Assembly (NCBI RefSeq): GCF_002453355.1
Contig: NZ_DKGQ01000033.1
Coordinates: forward strand, 1 to 33,000
DNA length: 33,000 nucleotides
Origin: Psychrobacter sp. UBA6766
GTDB lineage: Bacteria; Pseudomonadota; Gammaproteobacteria; Pseudomonadales; Moraxellaceae
Direction: 5' to 3'
The notes beneath the pieces are model-generated. The model had not been told where the DNA came from, ran no database searches, and saw only the letters and a list, made by a program, of their open reading frames with translations. Below are positions 1-7,293 of this stretch, piece by piece (the stretch's first letter is position 1; each line of letters opens with the position of its first letter). Position numbers and translations under genes: made by a program.

Positions 1-302
1 AATTAGGGGTTATAATATTCCTCGGTGTACCGTTTAATATTGCCAGCTACGCACTATTAACCCATATGGTGGCGCAAGTATGCGATTTAGAAGTCGGTGA
101 ATTTGTTTGGACGGGCGGCGATTGTCATATTTATCAAAACCATCGCGAGCAAGTTGAGCTTCAACTGACGCGCTCACTATACGCACTGCCAACCTTGACG
201 CTCAACCCTGAGGTTAAAGATATTTTTGCTTTTAAATATGACGATATCGGCGTCGATGGTTATGAATCGCATCCTGCTATTAAAGCCAAGGTTGCCGTCT
301 AA
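1..302 (+). CDS. thyA: thymidylate synthase, C-terminal part (gene cut by window start)
   Basis: Converts dUMP to dTMP using methylene-tetrahydrofolate as methyl donor and reductant, in the cytoplasm. Only about the last 100 residues are present, read from base 3. The segments PFNIASYALLTHMVAQ, DLEVGEFVWTGGDCHIY, NHREQ and the end GYESHPAIKAKVAV match the conserved C-terminal part of the enzyme, including the Asn of PFN and the YxNH-like dUMP-binding stretch (here YQNH). The catalytic Cys lies upstream of the window. The gene is followed after 53 nt by folA on the same strand, a functional pairing because ThyA produces the dihydrofolate that FolA recycles. The first five visible codons read LGVII where the family has an Arg-Ser-x-Asp stretch, so the extreme left edge does not look like native thyA; see findings. 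Family assignment is certain; the edge is doubtful. Confidence 0.93.
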   Translation, partial: LGVIIFLGVPFNIASYALLTHMVAQVCDLEVGEFVWTGGDCHIYQNHREQVELQLTRSLYALPTLTLNPEVKDIFAFKYDDIGVDGYESHPAIKAKVAV

Positions 303-355
303 ATTTTCATCGCTTTACTTTTAAAAGACCTAGATTCAAATAAAAAGGATATGTT

Positions 356-922
356 ATGAGTTATGCCAACACCGAAGTTGCCCAAATCGTGGCCATCAGT
401 CGCAATCGCTGTATCGGTAAAGGTAACGACTTACCTTGGCATATCTCAGCCGATCTGCAACACTTTAAAGCAATGACAACTAAAGAGACGGACAGTGCGG
501 TAAAAGGCATCGTCATTATGGGTCGCAAAACGTTTGAGTCAATGGGCAGCAAGCCTTTGCCAAAACGTGTGAGCTTTATCATCACTACCCAGTTGGACTA
601 TGCCGAGAAAAGTAGCTTGGTCGGTAGCGAAAAAGCGTATGTGATGCATAATTTAGAGGATGCACTGACGCAAGCGGCCAGCCTCGCTCATAGTACTAGC
701 CTTGATACCATTTGGGTGATTGGCGGCGAGCGGGTCTTTAGTGAGGCAATGATGTATACCGACCGAGTCGAGCTGACGCACGTTGATACTGAAATCACCG
801 ATGGCGATGCATTTTATCCTGAATTGCCAAGTGAGTTTGCAGTCTCAGAAGAATCCGAGCAAATGCACGATGAAAAGAGTGACTTGGATTTTAGATTTGT
901 GACTTATAAAAGAGGGGTTTAA
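356..922 (+). CDS. folA: dihydrofolate reductase
   Basis: NADPH-dependent reduction of dihydrofolate to tetrahydrofolate, the target of trimethoprim. The 188-residue protein opens with VAQIVAISRNRCIGKGNDLPWHI, the standard N-terminal strand and Met20-type loop. Asp33 in SADLQHFK corresponds to the catalytic acid (Asp27 of E. coli). GRKTFES near residues 56-62 and WVIGGERVF near 120-127 are the cofactor-binding signatures. It is about 30 residues longer than E. coli FolA, mostly through an insert between the Rossmann-like strands (around residues 80-110) and a charged C-terminus. AAGGAT lies 6 nt before the ATG, a good ribosome binding site. An out-of-frame ATG at 351 reads only two codons to a stop. 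The gene probably forms an operon with thyA and ends at a strong hairpin terminator. Confidence 0.97.
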   Translation: MSYANTEVAQIVAISRNRCIGKGNDLPWHISADLQHFKAMTTKETDSAVKGIVIMGRKTFESMGSKPLPKRVSFIITTQLDYAEKSSLVGSEKAYVMHNLEDALTQAASLAHSTSLDTIWVIGGERVFSEAMMYTDRVELTHVDTEITDGDAFYPELPSEFAVSEESEQMHDEKSDLDFRFVTYKRGV

Positions 923-960
923 CTTTATTTAGTATGATCTTTATTATCCATATGCTATTA

Positions 961-993
961 AAAAGCCCGCTGTCCTAAGATAGCGGGCTTTTC
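961..993. terminator. bidirectional terminator between folA and uvrC
   Basis: AAAAGCCCGCT (961-971) pairs exactly with AGCGGGCTTTT (982-992), and the stem extends inward through TC/GA with a short loop. It has A-runs and T-runs on both sides, so it can stop the convergent folA and uvrC transcripts. Confidence 0.93.
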
Positions 994-1006
994 ATTATTA
1001 ATTCAT

Positions 1007-2851
1007 TTATTCATGCAGTACTTTATAAATCGTTTTCGCTAATACGGGACCAATTCCCTGAACGCCCGCAAGCTCTTGCTGCGATGCCCCAAGCAACTGC
1101 TGTAGTCCGCCAAAATGATTCAGCAAGTCGCGACGGCGCTTTTCGCCCAGCCCCGGAATGACTTCTAGCACCGACGATGAGCGACGCTTATCACGCTTTT
1201 TACGGTGTGCAGTAATAGCAAACCGATGCGCTTCATCGCGAATATGCATCAATAAATGCAGCGCTTTGCTATCCATCGGCAAATCAAGCGGTTCATGATC
1301 GATAAAGTGCAGCACTTCAAGACCAGCTTTACGACCTTCGCCTTTTGCCACACTAATCAATAGTGTATCGCCAAGGATACCTAATTCTGTGAGTACTTCT
1401 TTTGCAATGCCAAGTTGACCTTTACCGCCGTCAATCAACAATAAATCAGGCAATGGCTGCTTTTTATAACGCCGCGTCAGCACTTGTTTCATCGCCGCAT
1501 AATCATCCCCGCCTTGGATGTCATGAATCGCATATTGGCGATAATCACGACGTCGCGAGCCGCCTTGATCAAAGACCACGCAGCTACCGATAGTCGCCTC
1601 GCCCATGGTATGCGAAATATCAAAGCATTCGATACGATCAATGGTTCGATCAGTGACGTCCGCTAAGACATCTTTTAACGCACCAAAGCGGGCATGCAGC
1701 TCTAAATAATCACCGAGTTTGGTTTTTAGGGCATTATTGGTGTTTAATTTAGCCAAATCTAACCACTCGGCGCGGTGCTCACGAACATTGGTTTTGATAG
1801 CAACCTTACTGCCAAAATGCGTCGCCAATGCTTCGCTGACTGCTATTTGATCTGGTAGCTCATCACTTAAGATAATCTCTGCGGGTAAATCATCAGTCAC
1901 CTGAAAATAAAACGAGGTAATAAACGCCGATAAATTATTGGCGAGCGTCTCGTTGCTATCCACATCAGGGAAGTAGTTCTTGCCGCCAAGCACGCGCCCG
2001 CCGCGGACAGTCAGTACATTGACGCAGGTCATGCCCGCCTGACTGGCAATGGCAATCACGTCCGCTTCACCTTGAACCGTATAAACGGCTTGTTTCGCTT
2101 GTACTTCGCGCAGCATAGACAGCTGATCACGATAAAACACCGCTTTTTCAAAGTCTAACGCCTCAGCCGCGCCTTCCATCTTTTCAATCAGCGTGCTATG
2201 AATATCGCTAGAATCGCCCTTTAAAAAGCGAATGGTATTATTGACGTCCTCGGCGTATTCTTCTGGCGATACTAAGCCGACGCACGGGGCACGGCAACGC
2301 TTAATCTGATACTCAAGGCACGGGCGTTTACGCTGTTTAAAAAAGGTATTGGTACATTGGCGCATTTGAAACATTTTTTGCATCAGAACCAACGTCTCTT
2401 TTGCTGCGTGCGCCGATGGAAACGGCCCAAAAAACTTGCCTTTTTGGTGATTGCCTTTACCGCGACCATACGCCAGCCTCGGATAAGGATCATCCGCTGA
2501 AATAAACACGTAGAGGTAGGATTTATCATCGCGCAATAATACGTTATAAGGCGGCCGATGCTCTTTAATCAGGTTTTGCTCAAGCAGTAGCGCTTCGGTT
2601 TCGCCACGGGTAATAATGGTCTCGATATTATGAATTCGTGCGACTAAGGCACGCGTTTTTGGATGGTCAATGGTTTTAGCAAAGTAACTGTTGACGCGAC
2701 TTTTTAGAGATTTGGCTTTACCAACGTATAAAATATCGCCATTTTTACCCAGCATTTTATACACCCCTGGCAGATTTGGCAGGCGCTGAATTAAATGCTT
2801 TAGGCGGGCTTTTTTATCGTCGACGGGACTTGGCGCTGAGACATTGACCAT
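1007..2851 (-). CDS. uvrC: excinuclease ABC subunit C
   Basis: The dual-incision nuclease of nucleotide excision repair, recruited by UvrB at the damage site. The 614-residue protein shows the full domain order. The N-terminal GIY-YIG nuclease (GVYKM at about 29-33, YVGKAKSLKSRV at about 42-53) makes the 3' incision. A Cys-containing stretch follows (CLEYQIKRCRAPC). A UVR motif near 220-250 (EALDFEKAVFYRDQL) contacts UvrB. The RNase H-like endonuclease domain (IECFDISHTMGEATIGS and LLLIDGGKGQLG) makes the 5' incision. A C-terminal helix-hairpin-helix pair (VIPGLGEKRRRDLLNHFGG and GVQGIGPVLAKTIY) binds DNA. Length is normal. The ATG at 2851 has only a weak upstream AAGAG. It is a single gene here, not coupled to uvrY or pgsA as in enterics. 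Confidence 0.98.
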   Translation of the reverse strand: MVNVSAPSPVDDKKARLKHLIQRLPNLPGVYKMLGKNGDILYVGKAKSLKSRVNSYFAKTIDHPKTRALVARIHNIETIITRGETEALLLEQNLIKEHRPPYNVLLRDDKSYLYVFISADDPYPRLAYGRGKGNHQKGKFFGPFPSAHAAKETLVLMQKMFQMRQCTNTFFKQRKRPCLEYQIKRCRAPCVGLVSPEEYAEDVNNTIRFLKGDSSDIHSTLIEKMEGAAEALDFEKAVFYRDQLSMLREVQAKQAVYTVQGEADVIAIASQAGMTCVNVLTVRGGRVLGGKNYFPDVDSNETLANNLSAFITSFYFQVTDDLPAEIILSDELPDQIAVSEALATHFGSKVAIKTNVREHRAEWLDLAKLNTNNALKTKLGDYLELHARFGALKDVLADVTDRTIDRIECFDISHTMGEATIGSCVVFDQGGSRRRDYRQYAIHDIQGGDDYAAMKQVLTRRYKKQPLPDLLLIDGGKGQLGIAKEVLTELGILGDTLLISVAKGEGRKAGLEVLHFIDHEPLDLPMDSKALHLLMHIRDEAHRFAITAHRKKRDKRRSSSVLEVIPGLGEKRRRDLLNHFGGLQQLLGASQQELAGVQGIGPVLAKTIYKVLHE

Positions 2852-3183
2852 AGAATTTCGAACTCTTAAATAAGACGCTTAAAATAGATTGAATAGTATT
2901 ATTTATGGGGCAGCCCCTCTCATTTTGCAAGCCAATGATAGGTTTAGCAATAGGGATAAAAAGGCCAACAATAAGCATCACACACATAACAGACTCCCAA
3001 ATGGCCAAATTCATGAGATAATCCCAAACGCTGGCAATAACAAAATAACCCCGTTACTACTGTACTTGCTGGAATAGGATGTTTGGCAATTGCCGCCTGT
3101 ACAACATAAGTTCCCGAAGAAAAGGCAAAGATGGCACCGGCAAATATAGAGCCGGCCACCTGATGAATCGAAGCACTGGTCAT
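2814..3183 (-). pseudogene. probable frameshifted small membrane protein, family unknown
   Basis: Two overlapping minus-strand frames make one plausible protein only if a single base is dropped. The first frame (ATG at 3183) encodes a membrane-type segment (VAGSIFAGAIFAFSSGTYVV), then turns at about 3045 into an implausible Cys/His/Tyr-rich tail. The second frame, entered at the TTTT run (AAAA at 3042-3045 on the plus strand), continues FVIASVWDYLMNLAIW and then CVMLIVGLFIPIAKPIIGL, two further hydrophobic segments, and ends inside the first codons of uvrC. The repaired product would have three membrane segments and about 120 residues. No ribosome binding site is seen at 3183. I do not recognise the family. 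It could be a decayed gene, a sequencing error in a homopolymer, or chance coding-like AT-rich DNA; the matched hydrophobic pattern across the shift favours one of the first two. Confidence 0.38.
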
Positions 3184-3475
3184 CGTATCATTATGAAAAG
3201 TATTTCTTAGGGCTTAAGGATAGACACTTAAAAAATATTAATAAACACAGCCAAACTTTGAGGTTTTGCCTAATCATTGTACTTTCGTTACGCTTTAAAA
3301 CTGGCGAGCTTAGACGTTTTTCACTATGATGAATGTCTTTTTATGATTTATTGCCCCATGGCGTTATTATAAAATCCACAATAATGGTCGTTAGTTTCGC
3401 CTAGATATAGCCCATTTAAAATAAAAAATAACCTTTGCAATGAAATCAGCAATAAAAAGATAATAGGAAAAATCG

Positions 3476-4045
3476 ATGAGTTTATTGCCTAAAAAACTTG
3501 GAACGCTTAAACGTAATGCCAAAAAAAATATCTTGCCATTACTCACGCCTTATTTACTTAAACTGCGTATCAATACTTATGCGCCTTATATCGGGGCTGG
3601 CATCAAGATTGAGCATATCAACCTAGATCAAGGCTTATGCATTGTCAGCATGGGTTTAAATAACTTGAATAAAAACATCGTCGGCACCCAGTTTGGTGGC
3701 AGCTTGTACTCGATGGTCGACCCATTTTATATGCTGATGCTAATGCACCAACTGGGCAGCAGTTACGTAGTGTGGGACAAAAGCTCACATATTGAGTTTA
3801 TTGCTCCTGGCAATAGCAAAGTGACCGCACGCATAAAGATTCCAAGCGCTGAAGTCATTACCATTCAGAAATTAGCAAAGGATGGTGAGCCGGTGTTTCG
3901 TGAATACGAGGTTGATATCGTCGATGAACAACAAAAAGTCATCGCTACTGTCACCAAAACCCTTTATATTCGACTGCGTAATTACAGCAAGTCTAAAAAT
4001 CAAACCAGCCGCATTGAAAACCTTGAGGACGACCTTAAATCTTAA
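3476..4045 (+). CDS. DUF4442 hotdog-fold protein (possible thioesterase)
   Basis: A 189-residue cytoplasmic protein of the DUF4442 family, hotdog-fold proteins related to acyl-CoA thioesterases such as PaaI and the YiiD C-terminal domain. The signature block is clear: NIVGTQFGGSLYSM and VDPFYMLMLM at about residues 68-90, then VVWDKSSHIEFIAPG and the late strands EYEVDIVDEQQKVIATVTK. Hotdog enzymes of this type use the central helix carrying the FGGSLY motif at the acyl-CoA site. No substrate has been shown for the family as far as I know, so enzymatic function is inference. AGGAA lies about 7 nt before the ATG. A basic N-terminus (KKLGTLKRNAKKN) is not a signal peptide. The gene stands alone, with about 290 nt of AT-rich DNA before it and a strong terminator after it. 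Confidence 0.85.
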   Translation: MSLLPKKLGTLKRNAKKNILPLLTPYLLKLRINTYAPYIGAGIKIEHINLDQGLCIVSMGLNNLNKNIVGTQFGGSLYSMVDPFYMLMLMHQLGSSYVVWDKSSHIEFIAPGNSKVTARIKIPSAEVITIQKLAKDGEPVFREYEVDIVDEQQKVIATVTKTLYIRLRNYSKSKNQTSRIENLEDDLKS

Positions 4046-4104
4046 AAATTTAGATTCTCAGTTTAAGAGTGAAGTTAGAACGCTGATTTTAATCCACACA
4101 AACA

Positions 4105-4150
4105 AAAACCCCAATCTAGCTTTCGCACAGATTGGGGTTTTGTCTTTTTT
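4105..4150. terminator. bidirectional terminator between the DUF4442 gene and rplS
   Basis: AAAACCCCAATCT (4105-4117) and AGATTGGGGTTTT (4129-4141) are an exact 13-bp inverted repeat with an 11-nt loop. T-rich sequence follows on the plus strand (TGTCTTTTTT), and TTTTTG follows on the minus strand, so it serves both convergent units. Confidence 0.93.
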
Positions 4151-4265
4151 GGTATGGCCCGCTTATTTATAAATAAACCTATGAATAAGGGCTTGTATCT
4201 ACTCTCGCCTTGCCAAGCATCAATCGTACAATTATACGGTTAAACCAAGCAAGGCAAACTTATGC

Positions 4266-4688
4266 TTAAATTCCAGGTGCAGTATCAACTGCATCAGGAA
4301 CGCCAGCGTCGGTTTTTTTGTTCGCAACTGGACGAGCACCAAGTTTTTCGCGGATACGGGCTGATTTACCAGAACGCTCACGTAAGTAGTATAGTTTCGC
4401 ACGGCGAACAGCGCCACGGCGTTTCACTTCAATGCTATCAATAATTGGTGAATGCAATTGGAATGCACGCTCAACACCGATACCGCTTGAGATTTTACGA
4501 ACGGTAAACGCTGAGTTTAAACCGCGGTTACGTTTAGCAATTACAACCCCTTCAAAGGCCTGTAAACGCTCACGCTCACCTTCACGTACTTTTACTTGGA
4601 CCACAACGGTATCGCCGGGTGCAAAGTTTGGGCGCTCAATCAATTGAGCATTTTCGATGACCTGAACCAATGGATGCTTGTTGCTCAT
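4266..4688 (-). CDS. rplS: 50S ribosomal protein L19
   Basis: L19 sits at the 30S-50S interface of the ribosome. The body (residues 1-115) matches the family throughout: FAPGDTVVVQVKVREGERER, QAFEGVVIAKRNRGLNS, FTVRKISSGIGVERAFQLHS, and RRGAVRRAKLYYLRERSGK. The protein is 140 residues, about 25 longer than E. coli L19, because of a low-complexity tail after LGARPVANKK that ends DAVDTAPGI. AGGAG sits about 9 nt before the ATG. It is the last gene of the rpsP-rimM-trmD-rplS operon, 198 nt after trmD, and is closed by the terminator at 4105-4150. Confidence 0.98.
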   Translation of the reverse strand: MSNKHPLVQVIENAQLIERPNFAPGDTVVVQVKVREGERERLQAFEGVVIAKRNRGLNSAFTVRKISSGIGVERAFQLHSPIIDSIEVKRRGAVRRAKLYYLRERSGKSARIREKLGARPVANKKTDAGVPDAVDTAPGI

Positions 4689-4886
4689 GAGAGTTATCTC
4701 CTCACATTAGATAATAGAGGCTTGACGCATATCACCTGTTTGTAATAATGAATCATATCGATTATTAATATTCTTTATTAATAACAAATACAACATAAAT
4801 GGGTTATGACCAACGGCCATGATGCTATGACGCGTTTTATTGTTGCTCAAAATTTTATTGCTTAACTGTTTATCTTTTAACTACCA

Positions 4887-5657
4887 TTAACGCGGCTTTT
4901 TATCTGCTTTTGCCAGTGCTTTTAACCACTTTGCTTGCTCTACCGTTGGGGTAAACACTTGCCATAAGTCCGGTCGCCGCGCTTGCGTACGTTCGACTTG
5001 TTGACTAAAGCGCCACTTAGCGATGTTGGCATGATGTCCTGAAAGGAGTACTTCAGGAACAGTCATACCAGCAAATTCATGTGGTTTGGTATAGTGCGGA
5101 CAATCAAGCAAACCATCGACGAACGAGTCTTGCTCAGCAGATTTATCGTCGCCCATAATATCTGGCAAACGACGTATCACACTATCCATGAGCACCATTG
5201 CTGGTAGCTCACCACCGGTCAGCACGTAATCGCCAAGTGATATTTCCATATCGACATACTGCGACAGTAAGCGCTCATCAATACCTTCGTAACGACCACA
5301 TAATAAAATCATGCCGTCATACTTCGTCATACTGACCACACTACTCTCGCTAAGCGTTTTGCCTTGTGGCGACATATAAATCACCGGACAGTGCGCACTA
5401 TCGACACGGCAGCCCTGCTGACTGGCTCGCAGGCGCGCCTCCTCAATCGCTTGGGACAATGGCTCAGCCATCATCACCATGCCAGGACCACCGCCATACG
5501 GGCGCTCATCAATACGGTGATAATTATCCGTGGTATAATCACGTGGATTGATGCATTCAATCGTGACTTGCTCCTGAGTAACTGCCCGTCCCGTGATTCC
5601 AAACTCACGAATCGTAACAAACATCTCAGGGAAAATACTAATCACAGCAAAATACAT
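4887..5657 (-). CDS. trmD: tRNA (guanine-N1)-methyltransferase
   Basis: Methylates G37 at N1 in tRNAs with G at 36, preventing +1 frameshifting, with S-adenosylmethionine as donor. It is a SPOUT-fold enzyme. The start FAVISIFPEMF, the RPYGGGPGMVMMAEPL loop, the knot segments LCGRYEGIDERLL and SLGDYVLTGGELPAMV, and the C-terminal PEVLLSGHHANIAKWR are all characteristic. The frame opens at a TTG at 5678, but no homolog-like residues lie there. The ATG at 5657 gives the usual N-terminus (256 residues) and has AGAG just upstream, so I chose it. It lies 65 nt after rimM in the ribosomal operon. Confidence 0.97.
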   Translation of the reverse strand: MYFAVISIFPEMFVTIREFGITGRAVTQEQVTIECINPRDYTTDNYHRIDERPYGGGPGMVMMAEPLSQAIEEARLRASQQGCRVDSAHCPVIYMSPQGKTLSESSVVSMTKYDGMILLCGRYEGIDERLLSQYVDMEISLGDYVLTGGELPAMVLMDSVIRRLPDIMGDDKSAEQDSFVDGLLDCPHYTKPHEFAGMTVPEVLLSGHHANIAKWRFSQQVERTQARRPDLWQVFTPTVEQAKWLKALAKADKKPR

Positions 5658-5722
5658 CTGATCTCTACTTACATACAAACTGCGTGAATGACGTTTTTAT
5701 CAATCAAAAGGAAAACTTGCGA

Positions 5723-6256
5723 TTAATAATCACTCGGCCATGCCACAAGCACCGTTTTCTCAGTCAAATTGACCTCAATCACTGTTTGCTTATGCCAAGG
5801 TATCAGGCGCTCTTCACTATCCAAACTGTCTGAATTTGCCGTTACGCGCATAATATCATGGGCACCGGTCTCAAACATCTCAGTGATATCGCCTAAATTC
5901 TCGTCCTGCTCGTTGATCACGCGCAGGCCAACCAAATCTGACCAATAGTATTCGTCTTCACCCGTTTCTGGCAAAACGTCTTGCTCAACCCAAATAGTCA
6001 CACCATTCATGGTCTCAGCAACGTTACGGTCAGGAACTTGCTCAAATTGAGCGACAATACCTGTTCCTTGCTCACGCCAAGCCTTTACAGTCAAAGGCTT
6101 CATCCCAGTAGCAGTTTTCATCCACCAAGGCTGCATGTCAAATATTGCCGTACGATCGTCCGTGTCACTAAACACCCACAGCCAGCCTTTAATACCATAA
6201 GGCTTTTTCAGCTGACCGATTTTCATAAGTGCACTAGCGTTTGGAACAGATGACAT
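5723..6256 (-). CDS. rimM: 16S rRNA processing protein RimM
   Basis: Assembly factor for the 30S head; it binds S19 and is needed for efficient 16S rRNA maturation. The N-terminal RimM beta-barrel is visible in MKIGQLKKPYGIKGWLWVFS, followed by the PRC-barrel half with EYYWSDLVGLRVINEQ, LGDITEMFETGAHDIM and the end RLIPWHKQTVIEVNL. From the ATG at 6256 the product is 176 residues, close to the E. coli length. The open frame continues upstream to a TTG at 6334, but those 26 residues are a hydrophobic stretch of translated spacer and are not part of the family, so I left them out. An AGG about 11 nt upstream is a weak ribosome binding site. It lies 212 nt after rpsP. Confidence 0.95.
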   Translation of the reverse strand: MSSVPNASALMKIGQLKKPYGIKGWLWVFSDTDDRTAIFDMQPWWMKTATGMKPLTVKAWREQGTGIVAQFEQVPDRNVAETMNGVTIWVEQDVLPETGEDEYYWSDLVGLRVINEQDENLGDITEMFETGAHDIMRVTANSDSLDSEERLIPWHKQTVIEVNLTEKTVLVAWPSDY

Positions 6257-6383
6257 AACGGCTAACCTAACGATGACTAAAATAACAATGATAGATAAAG
6301 CAATGATTAAAAAACGATGGTGAATACAGTTCAATCAAAAGCGATAAACGCAATCAAAAGTAATAAACAGTTAATGGCGCACC

Positions 6384-6396
6384 CTGGTCAGACCAG
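6384..6396. repeat. 13-bp palindrome in the rpsP-rimM spacer
   Basis: CTGGTC-A-GACCAG is a perfect inverted repeat around one base, in the 212-nt spacer between rpsP and rimM. With a one-base centre it is more likely a DNA-level palindrome or part of a larger RNA fold than a simple hairpin. Function unknown. Confidence 0.4.
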
Positions 6397-6468
6397 TTAC
6401 GCTATGTGTTCCAAAGTCTGTTGAGTTTCCCATAGACCAGCCATGAGCATCTCAGTGACGATACAAAC

Positions 6469-6738
6469 TTAAGCAGTTGCTTCAGTTTGAGCGGCAGACT
6501 TGTTATAAGCTTTTGCTAATGAAGCAACGCGATCTGAAGGTTGTGCACCTTTAGCGATCCACGCATTGTACGCTTCCATATTTAGGCGAACTGCTTCTTC
6601 AGACTCTTTAGCGAGTGGGTTAAAAAAGCCAATGTTTTCAATGTAGCGACCGTCACGCGCGCGGCGTTGATCAGCAACAACTACTTGATAAAATGGGCGT
6701 TTCTTGGCACCGCCCCGTGCTAAACGAATAACAACCAT
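6469..6738 (-). CDS. rpsP: 30S ribosomal protein S16
   Basis: S16 binds 16S rRNA early in assembly of the 30S body. The N-terminus MVVIRLARGGAKKRPFYQ, the VVVADQRRARDGRYIENIGF block, NPLAKE, and the WIAKGAQPSDRVASLAK region are diagnostic. Length is 89 residues, normal for the family. GAAAGAGAG lies before the ATG. It is the first gene of the ribosomal/tRNA-modification operon and has a good sigma-70 promoter about 40 nt upstream. Confidence 0.98.
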   Translation of the reverse strand: MVVIRLARGGAKKRPFYQVVVADQRRARDGRYIENIGFFNPLAKESEEAVRLNMEAYNAWIAKGAQPSDRVASLAKAYNKSAAQTEATA

Positions 6739-6777
6739 GTGAATTCTCTCTTTCGCAGGTATACCAAAAAGGGCATA

Positions 6778-6806
6778 ATTATATCACAGTCTTATTTTAT
6801 TGAAAA
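6778..6806 (-). promoter_or_regulatory. sigma-70-type promoter for rpsP-rimM-trmD-rplS
   Basis: Reading the minus strand, TTTTCA (6801-6806) and a perfect TATAAT (6778-6783) are separated by 17 nt, with TGTGA just before the -10. Transcription would begin near 6771, leaving a leader of about 30 nt before rpsP. Confidence 0.72.
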
Positions 6807-6923
6807 CATAAACCGTGCTTATTTAATTATTTATTAACAATAGCTTAAATGGCGAGGTGTGTAAAATACAATTCATAATATCCTGACAATTTATACCAGC
6901 ATCATGTCACTTTTAATGTCTCT

Positions 6924-7059
6924 CTTATTTCAAATCGACTATAGTAAAGCAACCAGCCTTATAATTTGATTGTGCTATCCTATAAATAGAAACAAGGGTT
7001 TAATAAAATTCCTATATTTTAGATTTTTAAGACAAAATTTATAGTCGATATGAAATAAG
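6924..7059. repeat. 136-bp element with 20-bp terminal inverted repeats (MITE-like)
   Basis: The 20 bases at 6924-6943 (CTTATTTCAAATCGACTATA) and those at 7040-7059 are inverted copies with one mismatch. The match stops abruptly at both the outer and inner ends. The interior is AT-rich and has no open frame. The layout is that of a small non-autonomous element or a dispersed intergenic repeat. No clear target-site duplication is visible in the flanks. It lies in the 555-bp gap between the divergent rpsP and sensor-kinase genes. Confidence 0.6.
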
Positions 7060-7081
7060 TTGGCTACCTTGTCGTTGTGAG

Positions 7082-7157
7082 GCAGGATTGGTATCAGTTT
7101 TTCGTAGCCTCTGTCTGCGTAGGCACAGCAAGCAAGAAAAATTTATACCAATCCTGC
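7082..7157. repeat. 76-bp palindromic intergenic element
   Basis: GCAGGATTGGTAT (7082-7094) and ATACCAATCCTGC (7145-7157) are exact inverted arms. The pairing continues inward through TTTTTC/GAAAAA with a few mismatches. The centre holds a smaller GCCT...AGGC hairpin. It starts 22 bp after the element at 6924-7059. The structure resembles the short palindromic repeats scattered in many gamma-proteobacterial genomes; copy number cannot be seen from one window. Confidence 0.6.
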
Positions 7158-7293
7158 TGTACCGTTTTTAGATTGAGCTGACTACCGTCGTAGCTTTTGT
7201 ATATAAAACTTCAATAAAAGACGCTGTGTTTAGCTGTAATTTTACAAAAAAATTATAAAGCTCACGTTACCCATATTTTGATTAACCTTTTGG

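Noticed and set aside
4208..4256. GCCTTGC/GCAAGGC inverted pair after rplS as the terminator
   Set aside because: The loop is about 35 nt and no T-run follows; the exact hairpin at 4105-4141 is a far better terminator.
5658..5678. TTG start for TrmD seven codons upstream
   Set aside because: No ribosome binding site and no family residues; the internal ATG gives the standard N-terminus.
6257..6334. Hydrophobic N-terminal extension of RimM
   Set aside because: It depends on a TTG start and translates spacer DNA; the RimM family starts near the ATG at 6256.
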